Source: JBAVQS01 sp049694275 (GTDB lineage: Bacteria > Chloroflexota > Anaerolineae > UBA4142 > SHND01). From it: 33,551 nt of DNA. The notes below the pieces were generated by a model, which was not told the DNA's origin, did no database searches, and was given only the letters and a program-made list of their open reading frames with translations. Of the stretch, positions 24,567 through 32,837 are shown one piece after another (position 1 is the first letter of the stretch; the number at the start of each line of letters is the position of its first letter). Where the stretch lies: contig JBAVQS010000301.1 in the NCBI GenBank assembly GCA_049694275.1, positions 1 to 33,551 on the forward strand, given 5' to 3'. The position numbers were made by a program, and so were the translations under genes.

Positions 24567-26532
24567 AGTCACGTATTATTGCCTTGATATCGTTCTCTAA
24601 GTCGATTTCATAGTCCATGTTCTCGGAAAACAACGGTATTTCTTGGCTCTCGATAAGAGCAAGCATGCGCAGTTCTTTTTCGACTAGTCTATTATGGATA
24701 GTCTCATCTATGGAATTACTTGCGAGCACGAAGTGATAATAGGTAATGATTTTTTTATCTAGACCGACTCGGTGGATCCTATCTTTGGATTGAATAAAGT
24801 GCGTTGCATTAAATGTGCGCTCCAAATAGATCGCGTTGTGACATGCCTTGTGCAAAGAAATGGATTCTGACACAGCAAATGGGTTTGCAATGATTACCTT
24901 AAATGAGGAGTTTTTTTGATTAAACTCATTTATTATCTTTTCTCGCGTTAGGATATTCTCCATTGGTACATCATCTCTCTCTATCGGCACCTCTCCAATT
25001 AGGAGCCTGGATTCGATTCCATTTACCGCTAAATATTCTTGTAGTTGCTTGGCATTTTCAATAAAAGTCCCCCAAACGACAACCTTCTCATCCTTTGCGA
25101 GTAGATCCCGAATCAGATTTCTTACGACCACGAATTTTTGTGGTACTTCCATCCGCTTGTAGCGAAAGATCTTTTTGATAATCTCCGTGTCATCGATGTA
25201 TAACTCGTCCCCTAAACCCTGTTCCTGAAAAAAGCCTTCGAGTGGTTGTCTCAGCAAGTTAGGATTTGTTGCGGCTTGCATTAGGCGGATAAATCTTGCT
25301 TTTGCAAGCACGGAGGTCAAAGCCAGAGTTTTCTCATTCTCAACAAAGTATGAAAGATACTTGTTCTCAATAAACTCATATATCTCTCGTTGTATAGGTC
25401 CCATTCCTACATAAATCGGTGCTAGGTTTACCGCTGGTGGCAAGTCCAAGTGACTTTTCTTGATCCTAACAAAGAAGGGCGAAATGCTTTCCACTAGCTC
25501 ATCAACCCGCGGGTCGTGCGGGGTACTAGAGATATCTTTAAGCTGGTAAGTAGTAAATGGGATGATATCTTTTTCGGGCCATATGAACTCGAAGAGGTTA
25601 TAAATATCTTCGTATCCATTGGGTGCGGGCGTGCCAGTCAGTACTACTCGGGAATTGCAGTATTTTGCAATGCTCAATACTGCCTGCGCTGTAACACCGC
25701 CTTCAACATTCTTTATCCTGTGTGCTTCGTCAAGAACGACCATGACCTTGTTATCTGGGCGTTTCAAGAAATACAAAAGGCTCTTGAGGTTGTACGAAAC
25801 GCTCTGGTATGACATTAACGTTAGCTCGGGTGTTTCCTCGACGGGATGAAGTGACAAGAGATGCTTATCTCTCTCTTCCTTAGGCATACCACCTGATAAC
25901 CTTATTGAATATGGCGCTCGCCCGAAACACTCGCGAAATTCATTTTCCCAGGGACCAAAGGAGCTCAGGGGTCCAATTACTAAGAGTTTATTGACCTTTT
26001 TGGGATCTTCTAAAGGCAGACTTTTGAGATAGGCAAAAGCGCCATAAACAATTGAGGTCTTCCCAGCTCCGGGGACAGAGAAATTGCAGGCATTTTGAGA
26101 GAACGCCAAATGAAAAGACGCGAGGAGCTGCTTGTCATATAAGCGCCGGTGGGGTAACTGCTTTTCCACTAAATCCTTGAATTCTCTAAACTCTCGTTCA
26201 TCTACTCTGTTATTCCATATGTTTCTGGCATTCTTGCTGAACTCTGCAAATTTCTCTTTATCGCTATAGTACTGTTTAAGGATTACTTTGATGAGGTCAG
26301 AATCCGTCTGCTGAATCCCGTATTTTTGCAGCGATCCTTGTATTTGTTTAAGTATTCTTTCTTTTTCTTCTTTTCTATACGGGACGACAATCGTTCCATC
26401 GGCCTCAAAAACGGCCTTCAGAACATCGAGAAAAAAATACTTTGCCCGATAATGCTTTCCGATAGAATTGGTGTCGCCGGAAAGGATGAAGCCGCTCGAT
26501 TCTTCATCTATGGATAGTTCAACGGAGGCCAT
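24541..26532 (-). CDS. SNF2-family DNA helicase/translocase
   Basis: This 663-residue superfamily 2 helicase has Walker A FSVPGAGKTS (about 151-160), the DEAH box VVLDEAHRIKN (266-276), LTGTPAPN as motif III (298-305) and the C-terminal motif VI QSKDRIHRVG (581-590) followed by LDKKI, diagnostic of the SNF2/Rad54 group. It would translocate on double-stranded DNA using ATP. An N-terminal unrecognised 130-residue region precedes the motor. It starts 2 nt after the stop of the ParB/Srx-like gene with GGAAG upstream, and overlaps the DUF3883 gene. A motor next to a nuclease and a methyltransferase is typical of ATP-dependent restriction. Confidence 0.9.
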   Translation of the reverse strand: MASVELSIDEESSGFILSGDTNSIGKHYRAKYFFLDVLKAVFEADGTIVVPYRKEEKERILKQIQGSLQKYGIQQTDSDLIKVILKQYYSDKEKFAEFSKNARNIWNNRVDEREFREFKDLVEKQLPHRRLYDKQLLASFHLAFSQNACNFSVPGAGKTSIVYGAFAYLKSLPLEDPKKVNKLLVIGPLSSFGPWENEFRECFGRAPYSIRLSGGMPKEERDKHLLSLHPVEETPELTLMSYQSVSYNLKSLLYFLKRPDNKVMVVLDEAHRIKNVEGGVTAQAVLSIAKYCNSRVVLTGTPAPNGYEDIYNLFEFIWPEKDIIPFTTYQLKDISSTPHDPRVDELVESISPFFVRIKKSHLDLPPAVNLAPIYVGMGPIQREIYEFIENKYLSYFVENEKTLALTSVLAKARFIRLMQAATNPNLLRQPLEGFFQEQGLGDELYIDDTEIIKKIFRYKRMEVPQKFVVVRNLIRDLLAKDEKVVVWGTFIENAKQLQEYLAVNGIESRLLIGEVPIERDDVPMENILTREKIINEFNQKNSSFKVIIANPFAVSESISLHKACHNAIYLERTFNATHFIQSKDRIHRVGLDKKIITYYHFVLASNSIDETIHNRLVEKELRMLALIESQEIPLFSENMDYEIDLENDIKAIIRDYVRRTSQI

Positions 26533-26534
26533 TG

Positions 26535-27884
26535 CTACACTTCCTTCGCGTGTTTAATTCTCTTTTGAAAATCCCAGATAATACTGTTTATCTCCTTCAC
26601 CATATTCAGAACATCTGGGTCTTCCAAAAAGGCTTTTGAAGCAACGTCAATCGATTCCAATGTGTTCTTGGCTCTCTTTAGCAGATCCATCGGCGCCTCT
26701 TTTTGATTCTTGAGCTCGAGTCTATATCTTGATTGCCCGAGATTTCTCTTTAGAGGGGGCGCAGCCTGCTTTGCCCAGGCTTCATCTCGGTATTCCAACA
26801 AACGATCTAACTTTTCATCCGAATGCTTTTGTCGAAGCTCGTCCACTGCAAAATCCCCATCCACGAATTTCTCGCGGATAGGCTCAATGCTCTCGAAATG
26901 GTTGTCCCTGAACTCCTCCCATATCTCTTTGGAACCAAAGAAACTACCTCTTTTGCTCGTTTGTCCTATGAACCTGTAATCCTTTGAGTCGCCATTGTCC
27001 ATTATTCCTTCATCGCCATCATTACCCTTTGTTTTGTTGTAAATCGCCCTGATGTAATCGAAATAGATGAGCTTCAGGTCATTGAGATCACTAGCATCGT
27101 ATTTCCATTTGACTATCTTTGATTTCCCATCCTTGTACCGATTCAAATATCCATTCAGGTCGACGAAGGCACCTTCTGTTTTATTGAGTCTAGTGTAGAT
27201 TCCCGAATTGCCGGTCTTTTCAAGATACTCTTCCATCAGTTTCATGATTGAAATATATTTCTTAATCTCCGGCGGATTTTCTCCCATCATCTGAGCAATA
27301 TCCTGGATTCCTTGCTCGCCAGGGTAATAATCGACGAGATCCTGACATTTCAAGTACTTTTCAATTGGGTCATAGTCTACTTTTGCATCCTCACCCATTT
27401 GAAAGGTGGTCTCAAGACGCATTATTTCCTTGGGATTCTCATGCAACTCCTCGTCCAAGACGACAGCAAGAAAGTACCCAGGATGCTCTTTCTTCTTTTC
27501 TGCTACCCTTCTGAGCAGTAATGCGCGGCGGTTACCATCTATTATGTAGCCATCCTTTGTGACTATGCCATACCTAAGTTGTCCTTGGCTTTTCAAGCTC
27601 TCGTAAGTATTCTTATTGCTTTCCTTGCTTGATTCATCAAGGAATCTCTCGATGATTCGAATATCCTCAGTATCCTCCGGGTTCAGTGTCTTGCCTTCCT
27701 GCTTCTCATACGATTTGACGCGGCTCGCGATTCGTCCATTGTAGGGATTGTATACCAAATAATCGAGATCAATCTCATAAACCTTCATTTTCTCTCTATG
27801 GCTTTTGTAATATAGCTCCATAAAAGCATATGGATCTTTCTTCAAAAGCCGCTCAAAGTATTCGACTCTCTGTTGCTTATTCAT
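26535..27884 (-). CDS. ParB/sulfiredoxin-fold protein
   Basis: This 449-residue protein starts with a charged helix. From about residue 35 it has a ParB-N/Srx-like core: YEIDLDYLVYNPYNGRI, then YGIVTKDGYIIDGNRRALLLRRV with the (D)GNRR nucleotide-loop of the superfamily. The rest is helical (KYLKCQDLVDYY, IQDIAQMMGENPPEIKKYISIMKL, resembling the ParB helix-turn-helix). ParB-type folds bind CTP and DNA, and related DUF262/DGQHR proteins control nucleases in anti-phage systems. The true start is the ATG at 27884, which overlaps the methyltransferase TGA (ATGA) and has GGAG 7 nt upstream, rather than the longer frame to 27911. Role in the cassette unknown; a specificity or sensor factor is plausible (inference). 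Confidence 0.8.
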   Translation of the reverse strand: MNKQQRVEYFERLLKKDPYAFMELYYKSHREKMKVYEIDLDYLVYNPYNGRIASRVKSYEKQEGKTLNPEDTEDIRIIERFLDESSKESNKNTYESLKSQGQLRYGIVTKDGYIIDGNRRALLLRRVAEKKKEHPGYFLAVVLDEELHENPKEIMRLETTFQMGEDAKVDYDPIEKYLKCQDLVDYYPGEQGIQDIAQMMGENPPEIKKYISIMKLMEEYLEKTGNSGIYTRLNKTEGAFVDLNGYLNRYKDGKSKIVKWKYDASDLNDLKLIYFDYIRAIYNKTKGNDGDEGIMDNGDSKDYRFIGQTSKRGSFFGSKEIWEEFRDNHFESIEPIREKFVDGDFAVDELRQKHSDEKLDRLLEYRDEAWAKQAAPPLKRNLGQSRYRLELKNQKEAPMDLLKRAKNTLESIDVASKAFLEDPDVLNMVKEINSIIWDFQKRIKHAKEV

Positions 27885-29596
27885 TTTTTGTCTCCATTCG
27901 CTATTGAGCAAATTTTGTTGATACCATAGAGAGCCATGACCTGCTTTTTTGGGACGATTTTCTTCCTGAAAAACCTTTCATGATTCTGCTCGAAGTTCGG
28001 TTCTTCAATTTGAATCGCTTCAATGATATTGCAAAGGGCGTCGACCAATTCTGTAGGTTCAAGATATTCCCCTTTGCTGGACTGGGCTTCGTACATCTCC
28101 TGTAGCAATTTCGCTCCAGCAACTTTGTGGGAAAAACCGTTATTGATGATATCAATGAACCCACTGCCACCCTCGAATTTCATAATGACCGGCTCTAGTC
28201 TCTTAAAATAGCCGTCTGGAAAACGCTGAATAGGAAATCCCTCACCTGTCCCATATTGAACCGAGGTCTTCCACTTTCTTCTGCTCTTGCTAGTCTTTTC
28301 AATATCATAATTGGATAATGTGACTGTCAGATTCCCGAGTTTGAATGGGTGCCTTCTAAACCGCGACCCCTTCTTTTTTACGGGCGGCTTATCAAAACTC
28401 TTACTTTTGAAGGTGTTTAAGTTAGGCACCTCTGCTAATGGACCTACATTTGTTATTACCTGAGGTTCGATAATCTCTTCGCACCCGAATTCTACTCTGA
28501 CAGCTTTCGCTAATGCTCTGCTCACGGGAGGGCAAACTGCATTGCCTACCAACTTCCATTTGATACCTTCGGACCCTAGAAACTGGAAGGTAATGGGAAA
28601 CCCCATTAGAATAGCAGCTTCTCTTATTGTAGGCGTTCGATACTCGCCATTCCCTATTCTGCCAAACTCCGAGGGGAAAATAAGCGCTTCACGCGAATTC
28701 CCAATCTTCGTTGCAGTAACTGTTCTGCTTGGTCGATCTTCTCTTTCTGGGAAGGACATAGGTCCCATGTACGGATGATTGGTCTTCAGGAATTGTGAGC
28801 CCTTCCAGTCACGGGCATATAGTCCAGTATCATAAAAATGATCGGTTAACTCCGTCTGTTTGATTTTGATATTCGAATAAAGCGGATCAGCAATGAATTC
28901 ATCTGATCTTTCGGAATTTGGCTTGGGCAAATGTTGCATTATGTGCGCCAAAGTGACGTGGAGTGGCAGGCCTTCATCCTGGTCTGGTGTCCGGTGGGTT
29001 TTCCTGAGCGCTGCCGACTTAGTTTGGGGAACGATCTCACCTGTAAAGACCCTTCCCCTGGACTGGGGAACCCCAAAATCTGCCGCGTTAAGCAAGGAGC
29101 GATTCTCTTTGAGAGAAACTGCGATTGTATCTGGGTCAAGACCTTCTTTCAATGCCCATTTTGCCAAGTGCAATTGCCTAAACGTGTAATGATCTTGAAG
29201 ATGAGATGTCGAATTGCTCACGTTCTCCATGAACCAAGCCTTGAGTCGCGAATGTTGCTTGTGTTTCTTTATAGCTATAATCCGCAGGAAGATCTTGGTC
29301 AGCCTACGTCCCATCGTCTTGTCGCCTTTACCTGATTTGTTGGAGCTGGAAAAACTTGTGCATGGTGGACTGCCGATTATCACGTCGGTATCAGGTAGCG
29401 CCTCAATTCGTTTAGTAGATGCTGCAAATTCCAACATATTGCGGGGTTCACATTCAAGTCCAAAATTGTAATTGAAGGTATCGATTGCGGGCCTCCAGCT
29501 GTCAAGACCCGCAACTATCTTGAACCCTTGTTGTCTGAACCCCTCTGAAAATCCGCCCGCGCCACAAAAGAGATCGATTACCGTGAATTCGCCCAT
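27881..29596 (-). CDS. DNA (cytosine-5) methyltransferase with long C-terminal extension
   Basis: Residues 1-370 of this 571-residue protein contain all C5-methyltransferase hallmarks: motif I DLFCGAGGFSEGF (8-20), motif IV GSPPCTSFS (75-83, catalytic Cys79), motif VI ENV (124-126), motif VIII QSRGRVF (178-184), the IX-like DRPSRTVTATK and motif X GNAVCPPVS (351-359). A further 200 residues follow the normal end, with no family I recognise; this includes a basic KKKGSRFRRHPFKLGN segment. The ATG immediately follows the Vsr stop codon. It presumably protects host DNA from the neighbouring putative nuclease/helicase (inference). The recognition sequence cannot be read. Confidence 0.93.
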   Translation of the reverse strand: MGEFTVIDLFCGAGGFSEGFRQQGFKIVAGLDSWRPAIDTFNYNFGLECEPRNMLEFAASTKRIEALPDTDVIIGSPPCTSFSSSNKSGKGDKTMGRRLTKIFLRIIAIKKHKQHSRLKAWFMENVSNSTSHLQDHYTFRQLHLAKWALKEGLDPDTIAVSLKENRSLLNAADFGVPQSRGRVFTGEIVPQTKSAALRKTHRTPDQDEGLPLHVTLAHIMQHLPKPNSERSDEFIADPLYSNIKIKQTELTDHFYDTGLYARDWKGSQFLKTNHPYMGPMSFPEREDRPSRTVTATKIGNSREALIFPSEFGRIGNGEYRTPTIREAAILMGFPITFQFLGSEGIKWKLVGNAVCPPVSRALAKAVRVEFGCEEIIEPQVITNVGPLAEVPNLNTFKSKSFDKPPVKKKGSRFRRHPFKLGNLTVTLSNYDIEKTSKSRRKWKTSVQYGTGEGFPIQRFPDGYFKRLEPVIMKFEGGSGFIDIINNGFSHKVAGAKLLQEMYEAQSSKGEYLEPTELVDALCNIIEAIQIEEPNFEQNHERFFRKKIVPKKQVMALYGINKICSIANGDKK

Positions 29597-30049
29597 TTAC
29601 TCCTCATCCACAATGGTTAGTAATTCCTTAATTCGAAGGACGGACCGCTGAGGATGCTTTCTCAGCTGGCATTCCCATATTGTCAGCACTTTCCAGCCGG
29701 TTCGCTTCAATTGCAAAACCTTGTCTCTGTCTCGAAGTTTATTATTCTTGAATTTTTGCTTCCAAAAACTTCTATGTGACTTTGGTAGACTAGGCCGACA
29801 ATACGGACATCCGTGCCAGAAACATCCGTTGACAAATATCGCTATCTTTCTTCCTGGGAATGCAATATCTGGTCGTCCCGGGGCCTTTTTCCAGTTCAAC
29901 CTATAGCCTCGGAGCCCGTCTTTCCAGAGAACTTTCCTTAAAGCTATTTCTGGTTTCGTGTTCTTTGCCTTGTTTGCACTCATTACTCTGGAAGTGCTTT
30001 CCTTCAGAGGCAAAGGTGCTCTCCCATCCCTTAAATAAGAATGCTCCAC
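29597..30049 (-). CDS. Vsr (very short patch repair) mismatch endonuclease
   Basis: This is an enzyme of about 150 residues, similar in length to E. coli Vsr. Key features are SRVMSANKAKNTKPEIALRK, GRPDIAFPGRKIAIFVNGCFWHGC (split here as PGRPDIAFPGRKIAIF and VNGCFWHGC) and a C-terminal GWKVLTIWECQLR. The Asp in GRPDIAF is the catalytic residue and the Cys/His set binds structural zinc. Vsr nicks T:G mismatches made by deamination of 5-methylcytosine. I use the GTG at 30049, with GAGGGG 9 nt upstream; a GTG at 30118 is possible. It lies between an XRE regulator and the C5 methyltransferase, a standard restriction-modification arrangement. Confidence 0.9.
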   Translation of the reverse strand: MEHSYLRDGRAPLPLKESTSRVMSANKAKNTKPEIALRKVLWKDGLRGYRLNWKKAPGRPDIAFPGRKIAIFVNGCFWHGCPYCRPSLPKSHRSFWKQKFKNNKLRDRDKVLQLKRTGWKVLTIWECQLRKHPQRSVLRIKELLTIVDEE

Positions 30050-30135
30050 TATTTTGGCCCCCTCAACTTCGCAATCTGACACTCTCTCCGTGATCTGAAA
30101 GGCATGAAAAGCCAACACTGCCTACAGGCCAAGAG

Positions 30136-30354
30136 CTATGGGCCAAAAAAATCCAGCGGTTTGCTATACAACTGCGCGAACATGACCAGTTCGACGAAAT
30201 CGACGCGACGAGAGCCCGACTCACATTTGGAAATAAAGGATTGGGGTTTTTCCAACCGCTGGGCCGCTTCTTCCTGGGTTAGCCTTGCTTCTTCACGAGC
30301 CTGGCGCAGCTTGAGCAGGAACGCCTCATATTGCTTGTCATAGTCTCGTTTCAT
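30136..30354 (-). CDS. XRE-family HTH regulator of the defence-type operon
   Basis: This 72-residue protein is almost entirely a Cro/CI-type helix-turn-helix: AREEARLTQEEAAQRL with SFISKCESGSRRVDFVEL. It resembles controller (C) proteins of restriction-modification systems, which delay nuclease expression until DNA is methylated. It is the first gene of the operon, upstream of Vsr. Its ATG lies directly downstream of a palindromic operator and a GATAAT -10 element, with no ribosome site, suggesting a leaderless mRNA. Confidence 0.9.
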   Translation of the reverse strand: MKRDYDKQYEAFLLKLRQAREEARLTQEEAAQRLEKPQSFISKCESGSRRVDFVELVMFAQLYSKPLDFFGP

Positions 30355-30379
30355 GTTACATTATCCCAATCTGGGATAA
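30355..30379 (-). promoter_or_regulatory. Operator and -10 region of the XRE-led operon
   Basis: A perfect palindrome TTATCCCA-N3-TGGGATAA occupies 30361-30379. Its promoter-proximal half contains, on the minus strand, GATAAT (plus 30360-30365) as a -10 element, 5 nt before the ATG of the XRE gene. Transcription would start at or next to the ATG. No -35 consensus is visible, fitting activator-dependent or autoregulated C-protein promoters. Confidence 0.65.
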
Positions 30380-30383
30380 AAAG

Positions 30384-30410
30384 AAGAGACCGCCTGTTAA
30401 GCGGTCTCTT
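30384..30410 (-). terminator. Rho-independent terminator on the minus strand
   Basis: A perfect 10-bp stem AAGAGACCGC / GCGGTCTCTT (30384-30393 with 30401-30410) with a 7-nt loop is followed on the minus strand by CTTTTTA. It insulates the XRE promoter from transcription arriving from the right, and would end a transcript covering the small reading frame at 30441-30713. Confidence 0.75.
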
Positions 30411-30440
30411 TATGTTCGGGGCAGATAAGTTGATTGCAGT

Positions 30441-30713
30441 CTATGCAGTCGCACAGGGCGACCGGGTGATGTCAGCAACCTGATTGTCATTCTTCAGCTC
30501 TCTAACTCCTAGTTTGGAATTATACTCCCCGAAAGCTATTTGGCAATGTGAGCTTAATTCTGTAGCCCGTTGCAATGCTGCAATTGCAATGGCAACCTGT
30601 TTATGCCATTCTATCAACAACAGACTTGTAGATCCGTGTCGCTGTCTTCCGGTTGGGGAACCCACTCCGTCCCGAGCGGCGAAAGCCCTCCCTTTATATC
30701 TGACGGTAGTCAT
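30441..30713 (-). CDS. Possible small protein, unknown
   Basis: This is a 90-residue frame whose stop lies 31 nt before a good terminator of the same strand. The second half (HKQVAIAIAALQRATELSSH, then YNSKLGVRELKND) has a plausible helical composition. No domain is recognised, the start is arbitrary and no strong ribosome site is present. Alternatively, the transcript that ends at the terminator is a non-coding RNA. The rest of the 30411-30785 interval shows nothing else. Confidence 0.3.
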   Translation of the reverse strand: MTTVRYKGRAFAARDGVGSPTGRQRHGSTSLLLIEWHKQVAIAIAALQRATELSSHCQIAFGEYNSKLGVRELKNDNQVADITRSPCATA

Positions 30714-30785
30714 CGGCGCCTGGGGTGAGCCGCTTTATTATTGGCGCGCTTGCTGCCTGTGGATGGCTGTTCGCCGGCGGCAAGC

Positions 30786-31244
30786 TCACGTCGATTCCTC
30801 GACGAGTGCGGCCAGCTTGCGCAACGATTGCTGCGTGCCCGCTTCATTGTCCTCACGGCGGATGCCTACGGGCACATTTTCATAGCGCAAAGAGACCCCG
30901 GTTCCCCCCGCGACCTCCGTGAACGTCGCCGTCATGCGCATTTCGCCCGCGAATCCCGGTTCTTGCGTCTCGAACTCGATGGCTTCGACGATCCGCTCAT
31001 CCGGGATCAGTTGAATAAACCGCCCATGATACGCGTCTGTGTCGTCGGTGGTCTTGCCGCGCGGCGAGTCATCCGGATGCTGATAGGTTAGCGAGATGCG
31101 GAAGTGGCCGCCTTGCCAGGGCTCGAAGGTGTGAACATGGGCGCGCATTGTATCAGGCGCGAGCCACGATGCCACCGCCCCGGGGTCAAGAAAGGCCTGA
31201 TAGACCCGGCGACGCGATGCGCGGATGATTCTTGAAATGGACAT
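30786..31244 (-). CDS. AHSA1/SRPBCC-family protein
   Basis: This 152-residue START-like-fold protein begins MSISRIIRASRRRVYQAFLDPGAVASWLAP, the standard AHSA1 opening where the first strand is followed by helix and DPxxxxxW. The middle contains GGHFRISLTY and ERIVEAIEF, and the last helix QQSLRKLAALVEE closes the hydrophobic cavity. Such proteins bind hydrophobic ligands; no enzyme role can be assigned. The frame is open well upstream, but the ATG at 31244 fits the family start. It is 20 nt after the zinc-ribbon gene. Confidence 0.88.
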   Translation of the reverse strand: MSISRIIRASRRRVYQAFLDPGAVASWLAPDTMRAHVHTFEPWQGGHFRISLTYQHPDDSPRGKTTDDTDAYHGRFIQLIPDERIVEAIEFETQEPGFAGEMRMTATFTEVAGGTGVSLRYENVPVGIRREDNEAGTQQSLRKLAALVEEST

Positions 31245-31264
31245 TCGGTATAGAATGAAACCGA

Positions 31265-32290
31265 CTAGATCCGCCGGATGTCTGTCTTGCAATACGGACA
31301 CAGCACGTGGCTGGCCGAAACCGGAAGCGAGAGCCGTGCGCCGCATTGGGCGCAGGATACCGGCGTGCTCCCTACGTCGATGGTATAGCCACATGCTTCG
31401 CACACGATCTGTTTCGCGCCGGGGAGGGTGTGAAGCTCGGCGCCGCAGCCGCCGCACTGATGGCGGTCCGTTTGCAGGGGCTTGACCTCGTCATACTCGC
31501 CGTCCAGCCCATACAGCTTGAGCAACCGGTCGCCGTCGGCCGGGGAGAGGTGGGACAGCCAGCCCTGGCAAAAGGATGAATACTCCATGCGGAGCGCGAC
31601 GCCGGGCGGGGCTTTGTCGGGGTCCAGGGCATCCACGCCCATTTCATGAAACCGGGCATAGGCGAGCTCCATCTGGTGCTTGAACAATTCCGCATAGGGC
31701 CAGAATCCGCCCGCGACCATCCACGCGCCGTTCGGCGTCGGGATGCGCTGGAGGGAGGCGGTCGATTGTTCCATCTGCGCGTCGAGCGGCGCCTGCCGGG
31801 GGTCCAGATCCTTGACGACCGCCTGCTCGGCGAAATAGGCGACGAGTTTGTCGCGAAACGCGGCGTCGTTCTTTGCGCGTGGCGAGACAGCCTGGGGACA
31901 TTCCTGAATCCACCCGGCGAACACCTGGCGATAGAGCTGACGATACGCCTCCCGGTCGCCGCACAATTTCGCCTGCGTCAGCGGCGCCTGCACCGTCGCG
32001 ATGAGGCGATGAAAGACGGTGTTGGTCAGCCCGGCGTTGGTATCGGCGTTGGCGATGCGAAAGTCAAAATCCATCAACGCGCCGCAATAGTCGCAATAGA
32101 TATAGGCGGTGGTCGAGGGGAGCGCTTTGGGCGCGCCGCACTGGCTGCAGCTCACCCGCTTGACGAAGCGCGAATGCGCCTGGAGCGAGGCGGGCAGGGC
32201 ATCGCCTGCGTGGGGTAACCCGGCGGCGAGTCCGTCGGGCTGGGGCGATGGGGCCGGTTCAGAATGGATAAGTTTTTTGAATAGATTCAT
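31265..32290 (-). CDS. Triple zinc-ribbon protein of unknown function
   Basis: This protein of about 341 residues carries three zinc-ribbon modules: CSQCGAPKALPS with CDYCG near the N-terminus (about 45-70), and two at the C-terminus, CGGCGAELHTLPG with CEACG, and CAQCGARLSLP with CPYC. The 200 residues between them are helical with no recognised motif. The C-terminal pair resembles metal-binding tails seen in toxins or membrane-associated regulators, but function is unknown. Start at 32290 (MNLFKKLIHSEP) with GAGGT just upstream; the gene ends close to the AHSA1 gene and may be co-transcribed with it and with the Smr gene. Confidence 0.75.
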   Translation of the reverse strand: MNLFKKLIHSEPAPSPQPDGLAAGLPHAGDALPASLQAHSRFVKRVSCSQCGAPKALPSTTAYIYCDYCGALMDFDFRIANADTNAGLTNTVFHRLIATVQAPLTQAKLCGDREAYRQLYRQVFAGWIQECPQAVSPRAKNDAAFRDKLVAYFAEQAVVKDLDPRQAPLDAQMEQSTASLQRIPTPNGAWMVAGGFWPYAELFKHQMELAYARFHEMGVDALDPDKAPPGVALRMEYSSFCQGWLSHLSPADGDRLLKLYGLDGEYDEVKPLQTDRHQCGGCGAELHTLPGAKQIVCEACGYTIDVGSTPVSCAQCGARLSLPVSASHVLCPYCKTDIRRI

Positions 32291-32297
32291 GCGGACC

Positions 32298-32750
32298 TCA
32301 GGTGGATCGATATCGCGTGACTGCGCCTTTGAGCTCTTTGAGCTGCCCCCCTTTGACAAGGTTCTCAATCGCCTGCGCCACCTGGGTATATGGATAACGC
32401 CGGAGCTTGCCGGTGATTTTATCCTTCGTTTTCGGCGCAGCGCAAAATTCGACGATCTGCCGACCTAACACATCCGGCATGGTCGGCAGCGCCCGCTCGG
32501 GATAGACCCGCGTCAGCCCGGGGTTGCCGCTCAACTCTTCGCCGCGATCAAAGGCCAGCCGGTCCGGGTGCTCGGCCAGGAAGGCTTGCAGCCGGCGCTT
32601 GATCCGGTCGCCGTGCGTGCTGCCGTGAATCACGTCAATCGGGCCCTTGTGGCCCAGCGTGACGCGGCCGTTGTAAAAGCGCACAAAGCCCTCGATGGCC
32701 TCCTCGACCGTGAGCGCGTGCAGGTCCAGTTCTGCGATCTCATTTCTCAT
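32298..32750 (-). CDS. Smr-domain protein
   Basis: This 150-residue protein opens with ELDLHALTVEEAIEGFVRFYN, the LDLHG-type motif of Smr domains (Ala replaces Gly), then IDVIHGSTHGDRIKRRLQAFL, the HGxGxG-like loop (HGSTHGD here). Smr domains act as nickases or RNases in MutS2, SmrA/B and related proteins. The C-terminal 60 residues, with VAQAIENLVKGGQLKELKG, look winged-helix-like. It lies 7 nt upstream of the zinc-ribbon gene. Nuclease activity is unproven because the loop is atypical. Confidence 0.8.
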   Translation of the reverse strand: MRNEIAELDLHALTVEEAIEGFVRFYNGRVTLGHKGPIDVIHGSTHGDRIKRRLQAFLAEHPDRLAFDRGEELSGNPGLTRVYPERALPTMPDVLGRQIVEFCAAPKTKDKITGKLRRYPYTQVAQAIENLVKGGQLKELKGAVTRYRST

Positions 32751-32837
32751 GGGGCTCTATTTTACACCCAGTTGGAACCATTTTTTCACGCGCTTGTGAC
32801 CATGGGATGAGACATTAGCTGTGCGGGGATGCGCCTC

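Noticed and set aside
23253..30785. Prophage or integrative element with direct-repeat att sites
   Set aside because: No integrase, structural phage gene, tRNA end or matching direct repeats were found at the two edges of the island.
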